In this document: positions 14,844 through 21,570 of the stretch, piece after piece
How positions within the stretch are numbered: the stretch's first letter is position 1
Layout: every line of letters starts with the position of its first letter
From: CAZMGB01 sp964565775
GTDB taxonomy: Bacteria > Chloroflexota > Dehalococcoidia > DSTF01 > JALHUB01
Direction of reading: 5' to 3'
DNA length: 64,000 nucleotides
NCBI GenBank assembly: GCA_964565775.1
Contig: CAZMGB010000017.1
Location: 22,719 to 86,718, forward strand
Program-made: the position numbers and the translations under genes
Notes under the pieces: model-generated
Seen by the model: the letters and a program-made list of their open reading frames with translations, nothing else
Database searches by the model: none
Told to the model about the DNA's origin: nothing

Positions 14844-16553
14844 CTAACTGAGCACGTTGCACGTGTACTCGTTATAGCCTCCACCAGGCAGGTAGAACTT
14901 GCCCACCACGTGCCCCCCGTATGAAGTAGTCGACTCGAGGACGTTCCACCCGGTGGGCGGGTAGTTGTAGGCGGCGAAGTAGCGGGCATGAGAGTTCGGA
15001 GGCAAGGCCACCATGTCGCCTTGGAGGAGATTCCCAAAGCCCGACTTCAGCGTGCACAATGAGATGAGGCCAGCTACGTTGGGCTTCGATGTCAGACCCC
15101 AAGCGCGGCCTACGTACCCGGAGCAATCCACGCCTGACGCGCAGCTCCGGTATCCGTCGCAATGGACATCACCCGCCGCCATGCCGTTCTGCATGTCGGT
15201 ATTGAACTCGTCTACCGTCTTGAATCCGCCCCATTGATACGCCAGGCTCACGATGTTTGACCGCAGAACCAGGTAGCCGGGCCTATACCGACCGGCGCAA
15301 CTTGAGCCGTAGTAGTTCGAGTCCGAGCAGTACCAGTTCCAGGTGCTGTACCGCACCGCAATCCAGTACGAATCGCTGCGGCTTAGGAAAGCGGGTACGA
15401 CGACCTGTTGGCCCACCGCGTCGTTGCCCAGCCGATAGGCCACTTCTTCCCATTCAGACCCTGCGACCTCAGGGCCACGGACCAGCGGCGAAGGCAGCCT
15501 GCCTGAAGGGTCCAGCCGAACAAGCTCGACCCGCTCCGAGAAGGGCCGAAGGTAGTACACATGGCCACCTGGTGAGACTGATAGATCCCGACGGGGAGCG
15601 ACGCCACCTCTGTCCGGAACCTCTGCCGCGCCTAAGAACCGCCCCGTCGGATCGTAGCGCCGCACCGTTCTGGTGTACCCGTCGACGACTCCCCTGCTGT
15701 CCAACTCGCATACCTCAAGGTACACATTACCAGCAGAGTCAACCCCCAGGAACCTGATGTACGGCAACTGGCCTTCCACCGAAACGCGCACCTGCGGGCC
15801 TTCACCTTGCAGGCCAGCGGTCTGCATTACAGCCTCGCGTCGCGTGGGCGGGACTACTGGATACTTCGTTTGCACACTGTGGGCCGGTAGCCCTGAGGGA
15901 ATGCCTGCCATGGCGGCGCTCGTTGCTTCCTGCTCGCCGCGGGTCAGAGCTTTCCCTCCACTGGTGATCCGCCTGGAGTCCCTGGCAAATACCTCCGCGA
16001 ATATGTCACCGCTCCCGTCGAGATTCACGCCCGTGACCATGGGCAACAGCACTGGTGACATGGGATAGGAACCTGCGGGTGTCCCGGCTGCGCGCAAGCG
16101 CCGCACCTGCCCGATTCCCGAGTCGAGCAGAAATACCTCGCCTCCTGGCGAGAGGGCCATGTCCTCCAAGAAGACCGCGTCAGGAACGCCCATGCTGCCC
16201 AGGACTCGGCCTGACGGTGAGAAGACCTGAACACGCGAATTAAGCGTGTCCACAATCCAGACATTGCCGTCCAGTCCAACACGCAAGCTCTGAGGTCCTT
16301 CTGGCTGGGCATCGGGCAGCACCCTCACCCCGATTTGCCCTGGCCCTGAGCCGACACTTAGGGCGATGACATCGGACAAAGGTGTGGTCTGGCTTCCACT
16401 CGCCCCGCTACCCGGCAGCGCCGAGACTAACTCTGCTATTCCGGTCCGGGCATGGGAAACCCGGGAACCGAGTACTGCCCCCAGTGAGGTTGCTGCCGCA
16501 AGTCCCGCGGCGCCCGCAAGGAAATCTCTCCTGCAAAAGCGCCTGCGCTTCAT
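14844..16553 (-). CDS. Tat-exported NHL-propeller / NlpC-P60-like protein
   Basis: The N-terminus is a twin-arginine signal (KRRRFCRRDFLAGAAGLAAA). Residues ~50-390 carry NHL-type propeller repeats (SLRVGLDGNVWIVDTLNSRV, LSPGGEVFLLDSG). The C-terminal ~150 residues look like an NlpC/P60 cysteine peptidase: GVDCSGYVGRAWGL holds the nucleophile Cys and NSHARYF the His. It may cleave peptidoglycan or a surface peptide while bound through the propeller. It lies 58 bp after the DUF4367-like gene of the MauE/Cys-rich operon, so it is probably co-transcribed with it. Confidence 0.7.
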   Translation of the reverse strand: MKRRRFCRRDFLAGAAGLAAATSLGAVLGSRVSHARTGIAELVSALPGSGASGSQTTPLSDVIALSVGSGPGQIGVRVLPDAQPEGPQSLRVGLDGNVWIVDTLNSRVQVFSPSGRVLGSMGVPDAVFLEDMALSPGGEVFLLDSGIGQVRRLRAAGTPAGSYPMSPVLLPMVTGVNLDGSGDIFAEVFARDSRRITSGGKALTRGEQEATSAAMAGIPSGLPAHSVQTKYPVVPPTRREAVMQTAGLQGEGPQVRVSVEGQLPYIRFLGVDSAGNVYLEVCELDSRGVVDGYTRTVRRYDPTGRFLGAAEVPDRGGVAPRRDLSVSPGGHVYYLRPFSERVELVRLDPSGRLPSPLVRGPEVAGSEWEEVAYRLGNDAVGQQVVVPAFLSRSDSYWIAVRYSTWNWYCSDSNYYGSSCAGRYRPGYLVLRSNIVSLAYQWGGFKTVDEFNTDMQNGMAAGDVHCDGYRSCASGVDCSGYVGRAWGLTSKPNVAGLISLCTLKSGFGNLLQGDMVALPPNSHARYFAAYNYPPTGWNVLESTTSYGGHVVGKFYLPGGGYNEYTCNVLS

Positions 16554-16610
16554 TGAACCATCCCTCCCGTGGGCCGCAGTTGCGCGGCCCTATACCCAGG
16601 TCCACGAACG

Positions 16611-17141
16611 CTACATCGATTCAGCGACTGCGAGCAGAGCTTGCTCGTCCAGGGTCGCCGAGGTGACACGGAATCTGCGGTCCCCTTCCTCCCAAGCCAC
16701 ATGAGCCAACTCTACAGGTGGCGAGTGCAGAAGCGCCGGTGGCAGTTTGAATGTCCAGGCCGCGCCTGGGCGGTCGCGGACACTGACTGCGCGGAGTCCC
16801 GAACTCGGAATCTCGACCTGATCTTGCGCACTCAGCGCGTTCTGGCCGAGCACAGACTGCTCGAGCTGAAACGATTCTGCTGTCTCGGCGCGTCTGTACA
16901 CGAGAATGGCAATGCTCGAGCGCCGTTGATCCTCCGGCTGATGTGCCTCAATAGCGGCGAGCGTGAATTCCTGGGGGACCTGTTGTGGTAGGCTCAGGCT
17001 CCATCCCAGCACCGCTGCAGCCGATGCTGCATCCGAAAAGACGCGTCGTGTTTGGACGTCCTTCGGTTCGGAGGCGTATCCCCAGCGCGGCAGGGAAGAG
17101 CCCTCCGATATCGTTAGCTTGCCGATGTTGACTGTGGTCAT
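16611..17141 (-). CDS. DUF4367-like protein in the MauE/Cys-rich operon
   Basis: ATG at 17141 follows AGGAGG, so I prefer it to the longer frame beginning at 17177. The ~176-aa protein has no signal peptide or membrane helix. Its C-terminal part (AHVAWEEGDRRFRVTSATLD, then a helix LLAVAESM) matches the end of the DUF4367-like proteins at 12250 and 19132. It starts 21 bases after the MauE/Cys-rich fusion gene, so the two are co-transcribed. Function is unknown. Confidence 0.6.
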   Translation of the reverse strand: MTTVNIGKLTISEGSSLPRWGYASEPKDVQTRRVFSDAASAAAVLGWSLSLPQQVPQEFTLAAIEAHQPEDQRRSSIAILVYRRAETAESFQLEQSVLGQNALSAQDQVEIPSSGLRAVSVRDRPGAAWTFKLPPALLHSPPVELAHVAWEEGDRRFRVTSATLDEQALLAVAESM

Positions 17142-17161
17142 GTCTCCTCCTGCACATGCCT

Positions 17162-17962
17162 TCAGCAGTAGAGGCACGGGTATGTCGTACTACAGTAGTA
17201 CTCCTGGTAGCCCTCACAACACACGTTGCAGGTCTTGTACCAGTCGCGGCGAACTTTGGCCATGGCTGGGCTGCACGTGCAATCCACACAGCAGCCCGAG
17301 TAGTACGAGTCGATGAAATGGTTGCAGCTACCGCAACTCAAAACCTGGCCGCACCAACAGGCGAGGGCGTCTTTAGGTCGCAGCACAGGAAGTAGGGCAA
17401 GTGCTGCAGCAGCCAGCGCAATAGTCCGGAGCGCCGCTCGTCGGCCTGGATCCGCGTTCCCTGTTTCGAGTTGGACCGCGGGAAGAGTAATTGTGATGGC
17501 AACGATCAGCAGAAGCAGCACTGCGACAGTCCACGGCGCCGACGGCCACATTGTCGGACCGGCGAGCACGTAAGCAAGTGCGATAAGCAACGCCAGATTG
17601 CGGACCATGACGCCCATGCTTGTTCGAGCCGCCGGCAAGGCGCCGAGGCACCCACAGTCGTGCTCATGCGGGATGCCAAACCAGGATACCGTGGCCGTGA
17701 ACAGCACAAGCAGCACCGTAGCGAGGGCCGCGCCGAGCGTGCCGGTAGCCTGGGGCACCAGAAGTGCTGCGGCTGCGAGCTCGGTGGACACCAGGGCCGT
17801 CGCGACCGCGCGCGGTCTGGCCGAGGCGATCGGATAGTGGGCAACCGCCCGGAGGAAGTCCTGGAAGCTCGCAAGCTTGGACAGACCCGCCAGGGCGAAG
17901 ATGGCGGCTACGGCAAGACGCACAAGGGCAAAAGACGGATCACCTACGAGGTCTGAGAGCAT
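17162..17962 (-). CDS. MauE-like membrane protein fused to a 14-cysteine exported domain
   Basis: MauE proteins help form disulfides and mature the Cys-rich small subunit of methylamine dehydrogenase. Residues 1-165 form four or five helices with the MauE-type CGCLG motif. A second hydrophobic segment preceded by RR (RRAALRTIALAAAALALLPV) ends in ALA and looks like a signal peptide in the middle of the chain. Residues ~202-266 contain 14 cysteines (CWCG, CGSC, GCCVDCTC, CNVCC, CLYC). The separate neighbours at 18838 (Cys-rich peptide) and 19845 (MauE) make this a fusion of oxidant and substrate. Start ATG 17962 has GGAGG. Confidence 0.7.
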   Translation of the reverse strand: MLSDLVGDPSFALVRLAVAAIFALAGLSKLASFQDFLRAVAHYPIASARPRAVATALVSTELAAAALLVPQATGTLGAALATVLLVLFTATVSWFGIPHEHDCGCLGALPAARTSMGVMVRNLALLIALAYVLAGPTMWPSAPWTVAVLLLLIVAITITLPAVQLETGNADPGRRAALRTIALAAAALALLPVLRPKDALACWCGQVLSCGSCNHFIDSYYSGCCVDCTCSPAMAKVRRDWYKTCNVCCEGYQEYYCSTTYPCLYC

Positions 17963-18002
17963 TACTGCCTCCTTCCTCCTACCAGCATCCCCAGCGCTCT
18001 TC

Positions 18003-18143
18003 CGTCTTCGCGCAGACAGGGATGCACATGCCACCGCTGTCGGACCGGCGACACGAAGGGTCCAGTCAGAATTCCCGGTGTTTCCCGTCTTATTGCGCAG
18101 ACAGGGGTACAGCGGCCACCGCGCGGTAGAACCGGCGACACGA
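18003..18143. repeat. two ~55-bp imperfect direct repeats in the mauE-like leader
   Basis: Units 18003-18056 and 18086-18143 share CGTCTT, GCGCAGACAGGG, CCACCG and the end CCGGCGACACGA. They lie between dyad promoter 2 and the ATG at 17962, so they are likely in the 5' untranslated RNA. They could be a structured RNA or a protein-binding site. Confidence 0.55.
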
Positions 18144-18184
18144 TACGTCCGGCCTGGACGCGTTTCATCCTCTGTTTAGAGGAT
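18140..18184 (-). promoter_or_regulatory. dyad promoter element, copy 2
   Basis: The minus strand reads ATCCTCTAAACAGAGGAT (18184-18167), a perfect 7-bp dyad with a 4-base spacer, then TGAA, 17 bases and GTATCGT (18146-18140). It lies at the 3' end of the LuxR-type gene (18176-18472) and ~180 bp before the MauE/Cys-rich fusion gene. About 48 of 56 bases match copy 3 (20678-20722). Confidence 0.6.
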
Positions 18185-18472
18185 TTTTTCCGGGATCGCG
18201 GAAGCAGGTGCGTGGACGCGGGCCGACGAGCGCCGACGGGTCATCACGTGAGTAGCCTCGAGCAACGCCTGTTCATGTCGTACGTACCACACTGCGGCGC
18301 TCACCTTGTTCTGAACGCTGAGCTTCCTGAAGATGTTCTGGACATGCGTGTGGACTGTCGTGCGAGCAACGCACAATGTGCAAGCGATCTCGCGCTCCGT
18401 GAGGCCGCTCGAAAGGAGTTCAAGGACCTTGATTTCTGCCGGGGTCAGGCCGGCCGGGCTGCTCCGAATCAC
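18176..18472 (-). CDS. LuxR/GerE-type HTH protein (98 aa)
   Basis: Residues ~8-70 are a GerE-type HTH: LTPAEIKVLELLSSGLTERE then IACTLCVARTTVHTHVQNIF. There is no sensory domain. Its stop codon lies inside the left arm of dyad promoter 2, which drives the MauE/Cys-rich operon. It is the likely regulator of that element by position. A decayed relative sits at 20452-20690. Confidence 0.8.
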   Translation of the reverse strand: MIRSSPAGLTPAEIKVLELLSSGLTEREIACTLCVARTTVHTHVQNIFRKLSVQNKVSAAVWYVRHEQALLEATHVMTRRRSSARVHAPASAIPEKIL

Positions 18473-18837
18473 GCTCCATAAGATGCACAGAACCCTGACG
18501 TTGTGACACCCGGCAGACGATCAGCATCAAGAACGGGGCCTGGTCAAGGTCGTCGGCTTGACGAGCAGCAGGAGCTCGCTGCTGTGCGTCCAGGAGTTCC
18601 TTGCGGATCGCGTAGGAAGATCGTCTGAACAGAGGATTGAAGAAGGGCTCGAGCGGAAGTATCGTCTCGGCAGGCTGGTTTCTGAGTGGCCCCGAGGTTC
18701 ACAGGGACTGGAGAAGGTGGCCGCTCGTACAGTCACAATGCAGGTGTTGCGAGATGTCTGTTCTGAAGGTCAAGGAGCCGGCACCATCCCAGCCCTGTCA
18801 CACCTGTCCCGACAAGCGAGGTACGCGGAGGGAAGGG
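18473..18837. other. leader/intergenic region upstream of the Cys-rich peptide gene
   Basis: A divergent promoter region between the LuxR-type gene and the Cys-rich peptide gene. The only recognised element is dyad promoter copy 4 (18620-18665). Reading frames here lack ribosome-binding sites, though an ATG at 18754 is in frame with the Cys-rich peptide and would add 28 residues including CHTC. Confidence 0.45.
18620..18665 (+). promoter_or_regulatory. dyad promoter element, copy 4
   Basis: ATCGTCTGAACAGAGGAT (18620-18637), one extra T, TGAA (18638-18641), 17 bases, GTATCGT (18659-18665). It points to the Cys-rich peptide operon at 18838 and is divergent from copy 2. The TGAA-to-GTATCGT distance is identical in all four copies. 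Confidence 0.55.
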
Positions 18838-19122
18838 GTGGTCACTCGGCGCCGCTTTGTTGCGGGCGGTCTCCTGGCGGGGGCAGGGTTGGTGCTAAGT
18901 CGTTTCCTACCGCCATTAGCCGATCCCGCGAGGGCCCAGTGCGTGCCTGGGTGCGGCTGCGTTCTGTATCTAGGCGACGTCTGCGATTGTGGGGTTTGCT
19001 GTGAGTCGTGGGCCAAGGACAGGTGCGAAAGGTACGCCACCTACTACTGGAACGAAAGCTGTGTTTGTAGCACCCTGTGCTACACGTTTCGGCTCTGTTA
19101 CAACTGTCAGTGTTTGTACTGA
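18838..19122 (+). CDS. Tat-exported 14-cysteine peptide
   Basis: GTG at 18838 lies six bases after GGAGG; a longer form from ATG 18754 lacks a Shine-Dalgarno. The product (~94 aa) begins with a twin-arginine signal (TRRRFVAGGLLAGAGLVLSR) and a likely ARA cleavage site. The mature ~60 residues hold 14 cysteines and two tryptophans (QCVPGCGC, DCGVCC, CVCSTLC, CYNCQCLY). This recalls the disulfide-rich, Tat-exported small subunit of methylamine dehydrogenase but is much shorter. A DUF4367-like gene and a MauE-like gene follow, supporting a disulfide-rich substrate. Confidence 0.68.
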   Translation: MVTRRRFVAGGLLAGAGLVLSRFLPPLADPARAQCVPGCGCVLYLGDVCDCGVCCESWAKDRCERYATYYWNESCVCSTLCYTFRLCYNCQCLY

Positions 19123-19131
19123 GGTGAAGGG

Positions 19132-19815
19132 GTGAGTGTGAAGAAGGGTTCGTGGATTGTGGCGGGGTCTGCGCTATTGATCCTGACAGCAGTCTCAGGA
19201 TCAAGGGGGGACGCTAAGATGGTGAGCGATTTCCCATACCAGTATGTTCCGGTCGCGGAGATGCCGCGAGCCTTAGCTGAGAACATCAACAGGCAAGCTT
19301 TGCGCGCCCAACAGGAGAGGCCGGTCCCGAGTCCGGTCCAGCCCCTGTCCGAGGCCCGGCGCGAAGGAGGGCCGCTCCTGGTACCCACCCATCTCCCTGA
19401 ACCGTTCAGCTACGACAGAGCCTTCGTCTCTCAAGCATCCGACCCCCGCTTCAACAGTACTACCCCGCGGCGTCTTACCTTCTATGGCCCTGCAGGGGAG
19501 AAGGATGAGGCACAGCTCATCATCAGCATCGACCAGCTACCACCCAGCGAGATGAGGCCATTTCCAGTAGAGCTCAAGGAAGGGACATTCAAGCCCGTCT
19601 TCCTCAAGTCAACTCTTGCGTACTTGGTTCGGGGGTCGTGGGGTGCGAACGTCGACTCTCGTTCGGGTTCCGTCACCATGGGCTGGCATGAGAATGCAGG
19701 TTTGTCCCTTCACTTCGTCGTGAATGAGCAGTTCGTTCGACTGGAAAGCATACCGCCTTCGGCCTTTACTGAGGAGGAGCTCATTAAGGTAGCTGAGTCC
19801 TTGGAATCCTACTAG
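19132..19815 (+). CDS. exported DUF4367-like protein
   Basis: The N-terminus (VKKGSWIVAGSALLILTAVS) is a signal peptide or anchor. The C-terminal ~130 residues have the beta-rich pattern and final helix (FTEEELIKVAESL) shared with the DUF4367-like proteins at 12250 and 16611. It begins 9 bases after the Cys-rich peptide gene and 30 bases before the MauE-like gene. It is therefore the operon partner matching 16611-17141 in the divergent operon, but here it is exported. Confidence 0.65.
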   Translation: MSVKKGSWIVAGSALLILTAVSGSRGDAKMVSDFPYQYVPVAEMPRALAENINRQALRAQQERPVPSPVQPLSEARREGGPLLVPTHLPEPFSYDRAFVSQASDPRFNSTTPRRLTFYGPAGEKDEAQLIISIDQLPPSEMRPFPVELKEGTFKPVFLKSTLAYLVRGSWGANVDSRSGSVTMGWHENAGLSLHFVVNEQFVRLESIPPSAFTEEELIKVAESLESY

Positions 19816-19844
19816 TTCGAGAGGGCGCGTTATTCGCGACATCC

Positions 19845-20417
19845 ATGGGTTCTCTTGAAGCCATTATCTTGTTTGTTCGCCTGTCAGTCGGCTTTATCTT
19901 CCTAGTATCTGCTCTGACCAAGCTCGCAGCTCCCCGTCTCTTTGTGGACAACGTCCTCAACTATCGGCTTCTGCCTGCCCTGGCGGCCAAGCCTTATGCC
20001 TTTGCCTTGCCGCCGCTTGAACTCGCGGCCGCTCTTCTCCTGTTCACGGGCTTCTTTGTCCGTTGGGCTTCCCTAACCGTTATTGTGCTGCTCAGCAGCT
20101 TCATCCTGGCTGTCGCCGTTGCCATACGGAGGGGCTACCACCTGGAATGCGGTTGTTTTGGTCTCCTCTATCGCGAGCCGGTCGGCGTCTCTACCATTGG
20201 TCGGGACGTGGTGCTTCTGCTCATGTCGCTGCTCACGTTCTTCCGCGGTGCGAGCGCCCCAACACTCGCCCAAATGCTTTCCCAGATCGCACACCCTCTA
20301 TCGGTCATCGCCCTCCTTCTCATCTCCTTGGTCTTCTCTGCAGGCCTAGTAGTAAGTTTGTTGTCTGCAAAAGGGGCCTTGGCATATAGCTCTGGGTCGG
20401 GATCGTCATCATCATGA
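19845..20417 (+). CDS. MauE-like membrane protein
   Basis: This 190-aa protein has four to five helices and the MauE-type CGCFG motif (HLECGCFGLL near residue 100), which likely cycles thiols in the membrane. It aligns in outline with the MauE part of 17162-17962. The last helix ends in KGALA, as in the fusion protein, but is followed by a short Ser/Gly tail (SSGSGSSSS) instead of a Cys-rich domain. It probably oxidises the exported Cys-rich peptide of the same operon. Confidence 0.75.
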   Translation: MGSLEAIILFVRLSVGFIFLVSALTKLAAPRLFVDNVLNYRLLPALAAKPYAFALPPLELAAALLLFTGFFVRWASLTVIVLLSSFILAVAVAIRRGYHLECGCFGLLYREPVGVSTIGRDVVLLLMSLLTFFRGASAPTLAQMLSQIAHPLSVIALLLISLVFSAGLVVSLLSAKGALAYSSGSGSSSS

Positions 20418-20451
20418 TCTCACCTGCCTTCCCCCGATCCGGGGCCGGTCT

Positions 20452-20690
20452 TCTGACGTTCACACCGTTGTGCCACCGTTCTCCGTAATGTTGGCTTCGT
20501 GAGCGCGGCAGTCCTGCATCATCCAACATATTACTCCCAGAGGCCGGTTCCTTCTGCCTCGGGGACCTGCAGTGCCCGGGCATCGTGCGACCGGACATGT
20601 GAGGGGGGTCTCCACCTTGATGACCCCGTCCGTGACTCGATGCCGTGCGTCCAGCTCCCTCTCGTCTTCCACAAAGAATCCTCTAAACAG
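20452..20690 (+). pseudogene. decayed LuxR-type gene 3' region
   Basis: VSAAVLHH (near 20496) matches VSAAVWYVRHE of the intact LuxR-type protein at 18176-18472. The following DNA, GATGACCCCGTC and GCGTCCA before AATCCTCTAAACAG, also aligns with its 3' end. No intact HTH remains. The dyad promoter that follows (20678-20722) is well preserved. Confidence 0.45.
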
Positions 20691-20722
20691 GGGATGAAAC
20701 GCATCCAGAGCGCACGTATCGT
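20678..20722 (+). promoter_or_regulatory. dyad promoter element, copy 3, upstream of the Tad operon
   Basis: ATCCTCTAAACAGGGGAT (20678-20695), TGAA, 17 bases, GTATCGT (20716-20722). It lies ~125 bp before cpaB with no gene between. A GC-rich hairpin (CGGCGG...CCGCCG, 20743-20759) sits in the presumed leader. This links Tad pilus expression with the Cys-rich/MauE operons. Confidence 0.6.
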
Positions 20723-20847
20723 ATAGCCGGTTTCCCCTTCGACGGCGGCCGCTCCGCCGCCGCTGAGACCTTTGGTCCCCCGCCAGGAGAAGCCCGCCAG
20801 TCGTTTCTTCCGGGTTTGTGTCTGCCCTTCCCAGGAGAGCAGCCAGT

Positions 20848-21549
20848 ATGGCCACTAATGCGACTCTACGACATCGGCCGCGGATAAGTCTCTTCCCACG
20901 CATCGATGGCCGCATGCTGCTGGGCGTGGCGCTGGTGGCCGCCTCAGTGGTAGGCGGCCTTCTTTTCTGGGGATCGACGTCAGAGACGGTTCCCGTGCTC
21001 GTAGCGGCCCGAGATGTCCCGGCCGGACACGTCATCCAGGCTGACGACCTGTCCGTTGCGCGGGTGCGCCTCGAGGGGAGCCTTTCCTCCCTGGCGGTCC
21101 GGGACGGTGAGAGCGACCAGGTAGCCGGCCGCACCATCGGCACGGCGATCCACGCCGGCGAGATGGTCGTGTGGCCCGACCTGGCCTCCGGGCCGGTCAT
21201 CGGGCCGGACGATCTCGCCGTCACCGTGCCGGTCGATGCCGACGCGGTGTATCCCGGGTTGCGGCCGGGCGATGTCGTAGCCGTTCTCGCCACCAGCGAC
21301 ACGGGCAAGCCGGAGAGCCGCACAGTGACCCTGCTCAAACAGGCCGTGGTCTACGACGTGTCTCTGGAGCCCGGACGCATCGCCATCGGAAGGGGTAGCG
21401 ACGGGGGCGAGGAGGACCGCGGGTTGACCAACGTCACCCTGGTCGTACCGAAGTCCGAGGCGGAGCGCGTGGCACACGCAGTGGTGAACTCGGACCTCAC
21501 CCTCGCTCTTCTGGCACCGGACAGCAACTCTGAAACATCGGCCCGGTGA
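20848..21549 (+). CDS. cpaB: Flp pilus assembly protein CpaB/RcpC
   Basis: CpaB-family proteins assemble Flp/Tad pili at the envelope. After an N-terminal anchor (about 24-42), the protein has a SAF domain (VPVLVAARDVPAGHVIQADD) and the family's C-terminal beta region. I choose ATG 20848 (AGGAGA upstream) over GTG 20818. It is the first gene of the Tad operon and lies downstream of dyad promoter 3. Confidence 0.82.
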   Translation: MATNATLRHRPRISLFPRIDGRMLLGVALVAASVVGGLLFWGSTSETVPVLVAARDVPAGHVIQADDLSVARVRLEGSLSSLAVRDGESDQVAGRTIGTAIHAGEMVVWPDLASGPVIGPDDLAVTVPVDADAVYPGLRPGDVVAVLATSDTGKPESRTVTLLKQAVVYDVSLEPGRIAIGRGSDGGEEDRGLTNVTLVVPKSEAERVAHAVVNSDLTLALLAPDSNSETSAR

Positions 21550-21570
21550 AGGTCCGGAAGGCGAAGTGCC

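Noticed and set aside
18003..18143. c-di-GMP or glycine riboswitch for the duplicated leader segment
   Set aside because: The conserved cores of these riboswitches could not be matched; left as an unknown repeat.
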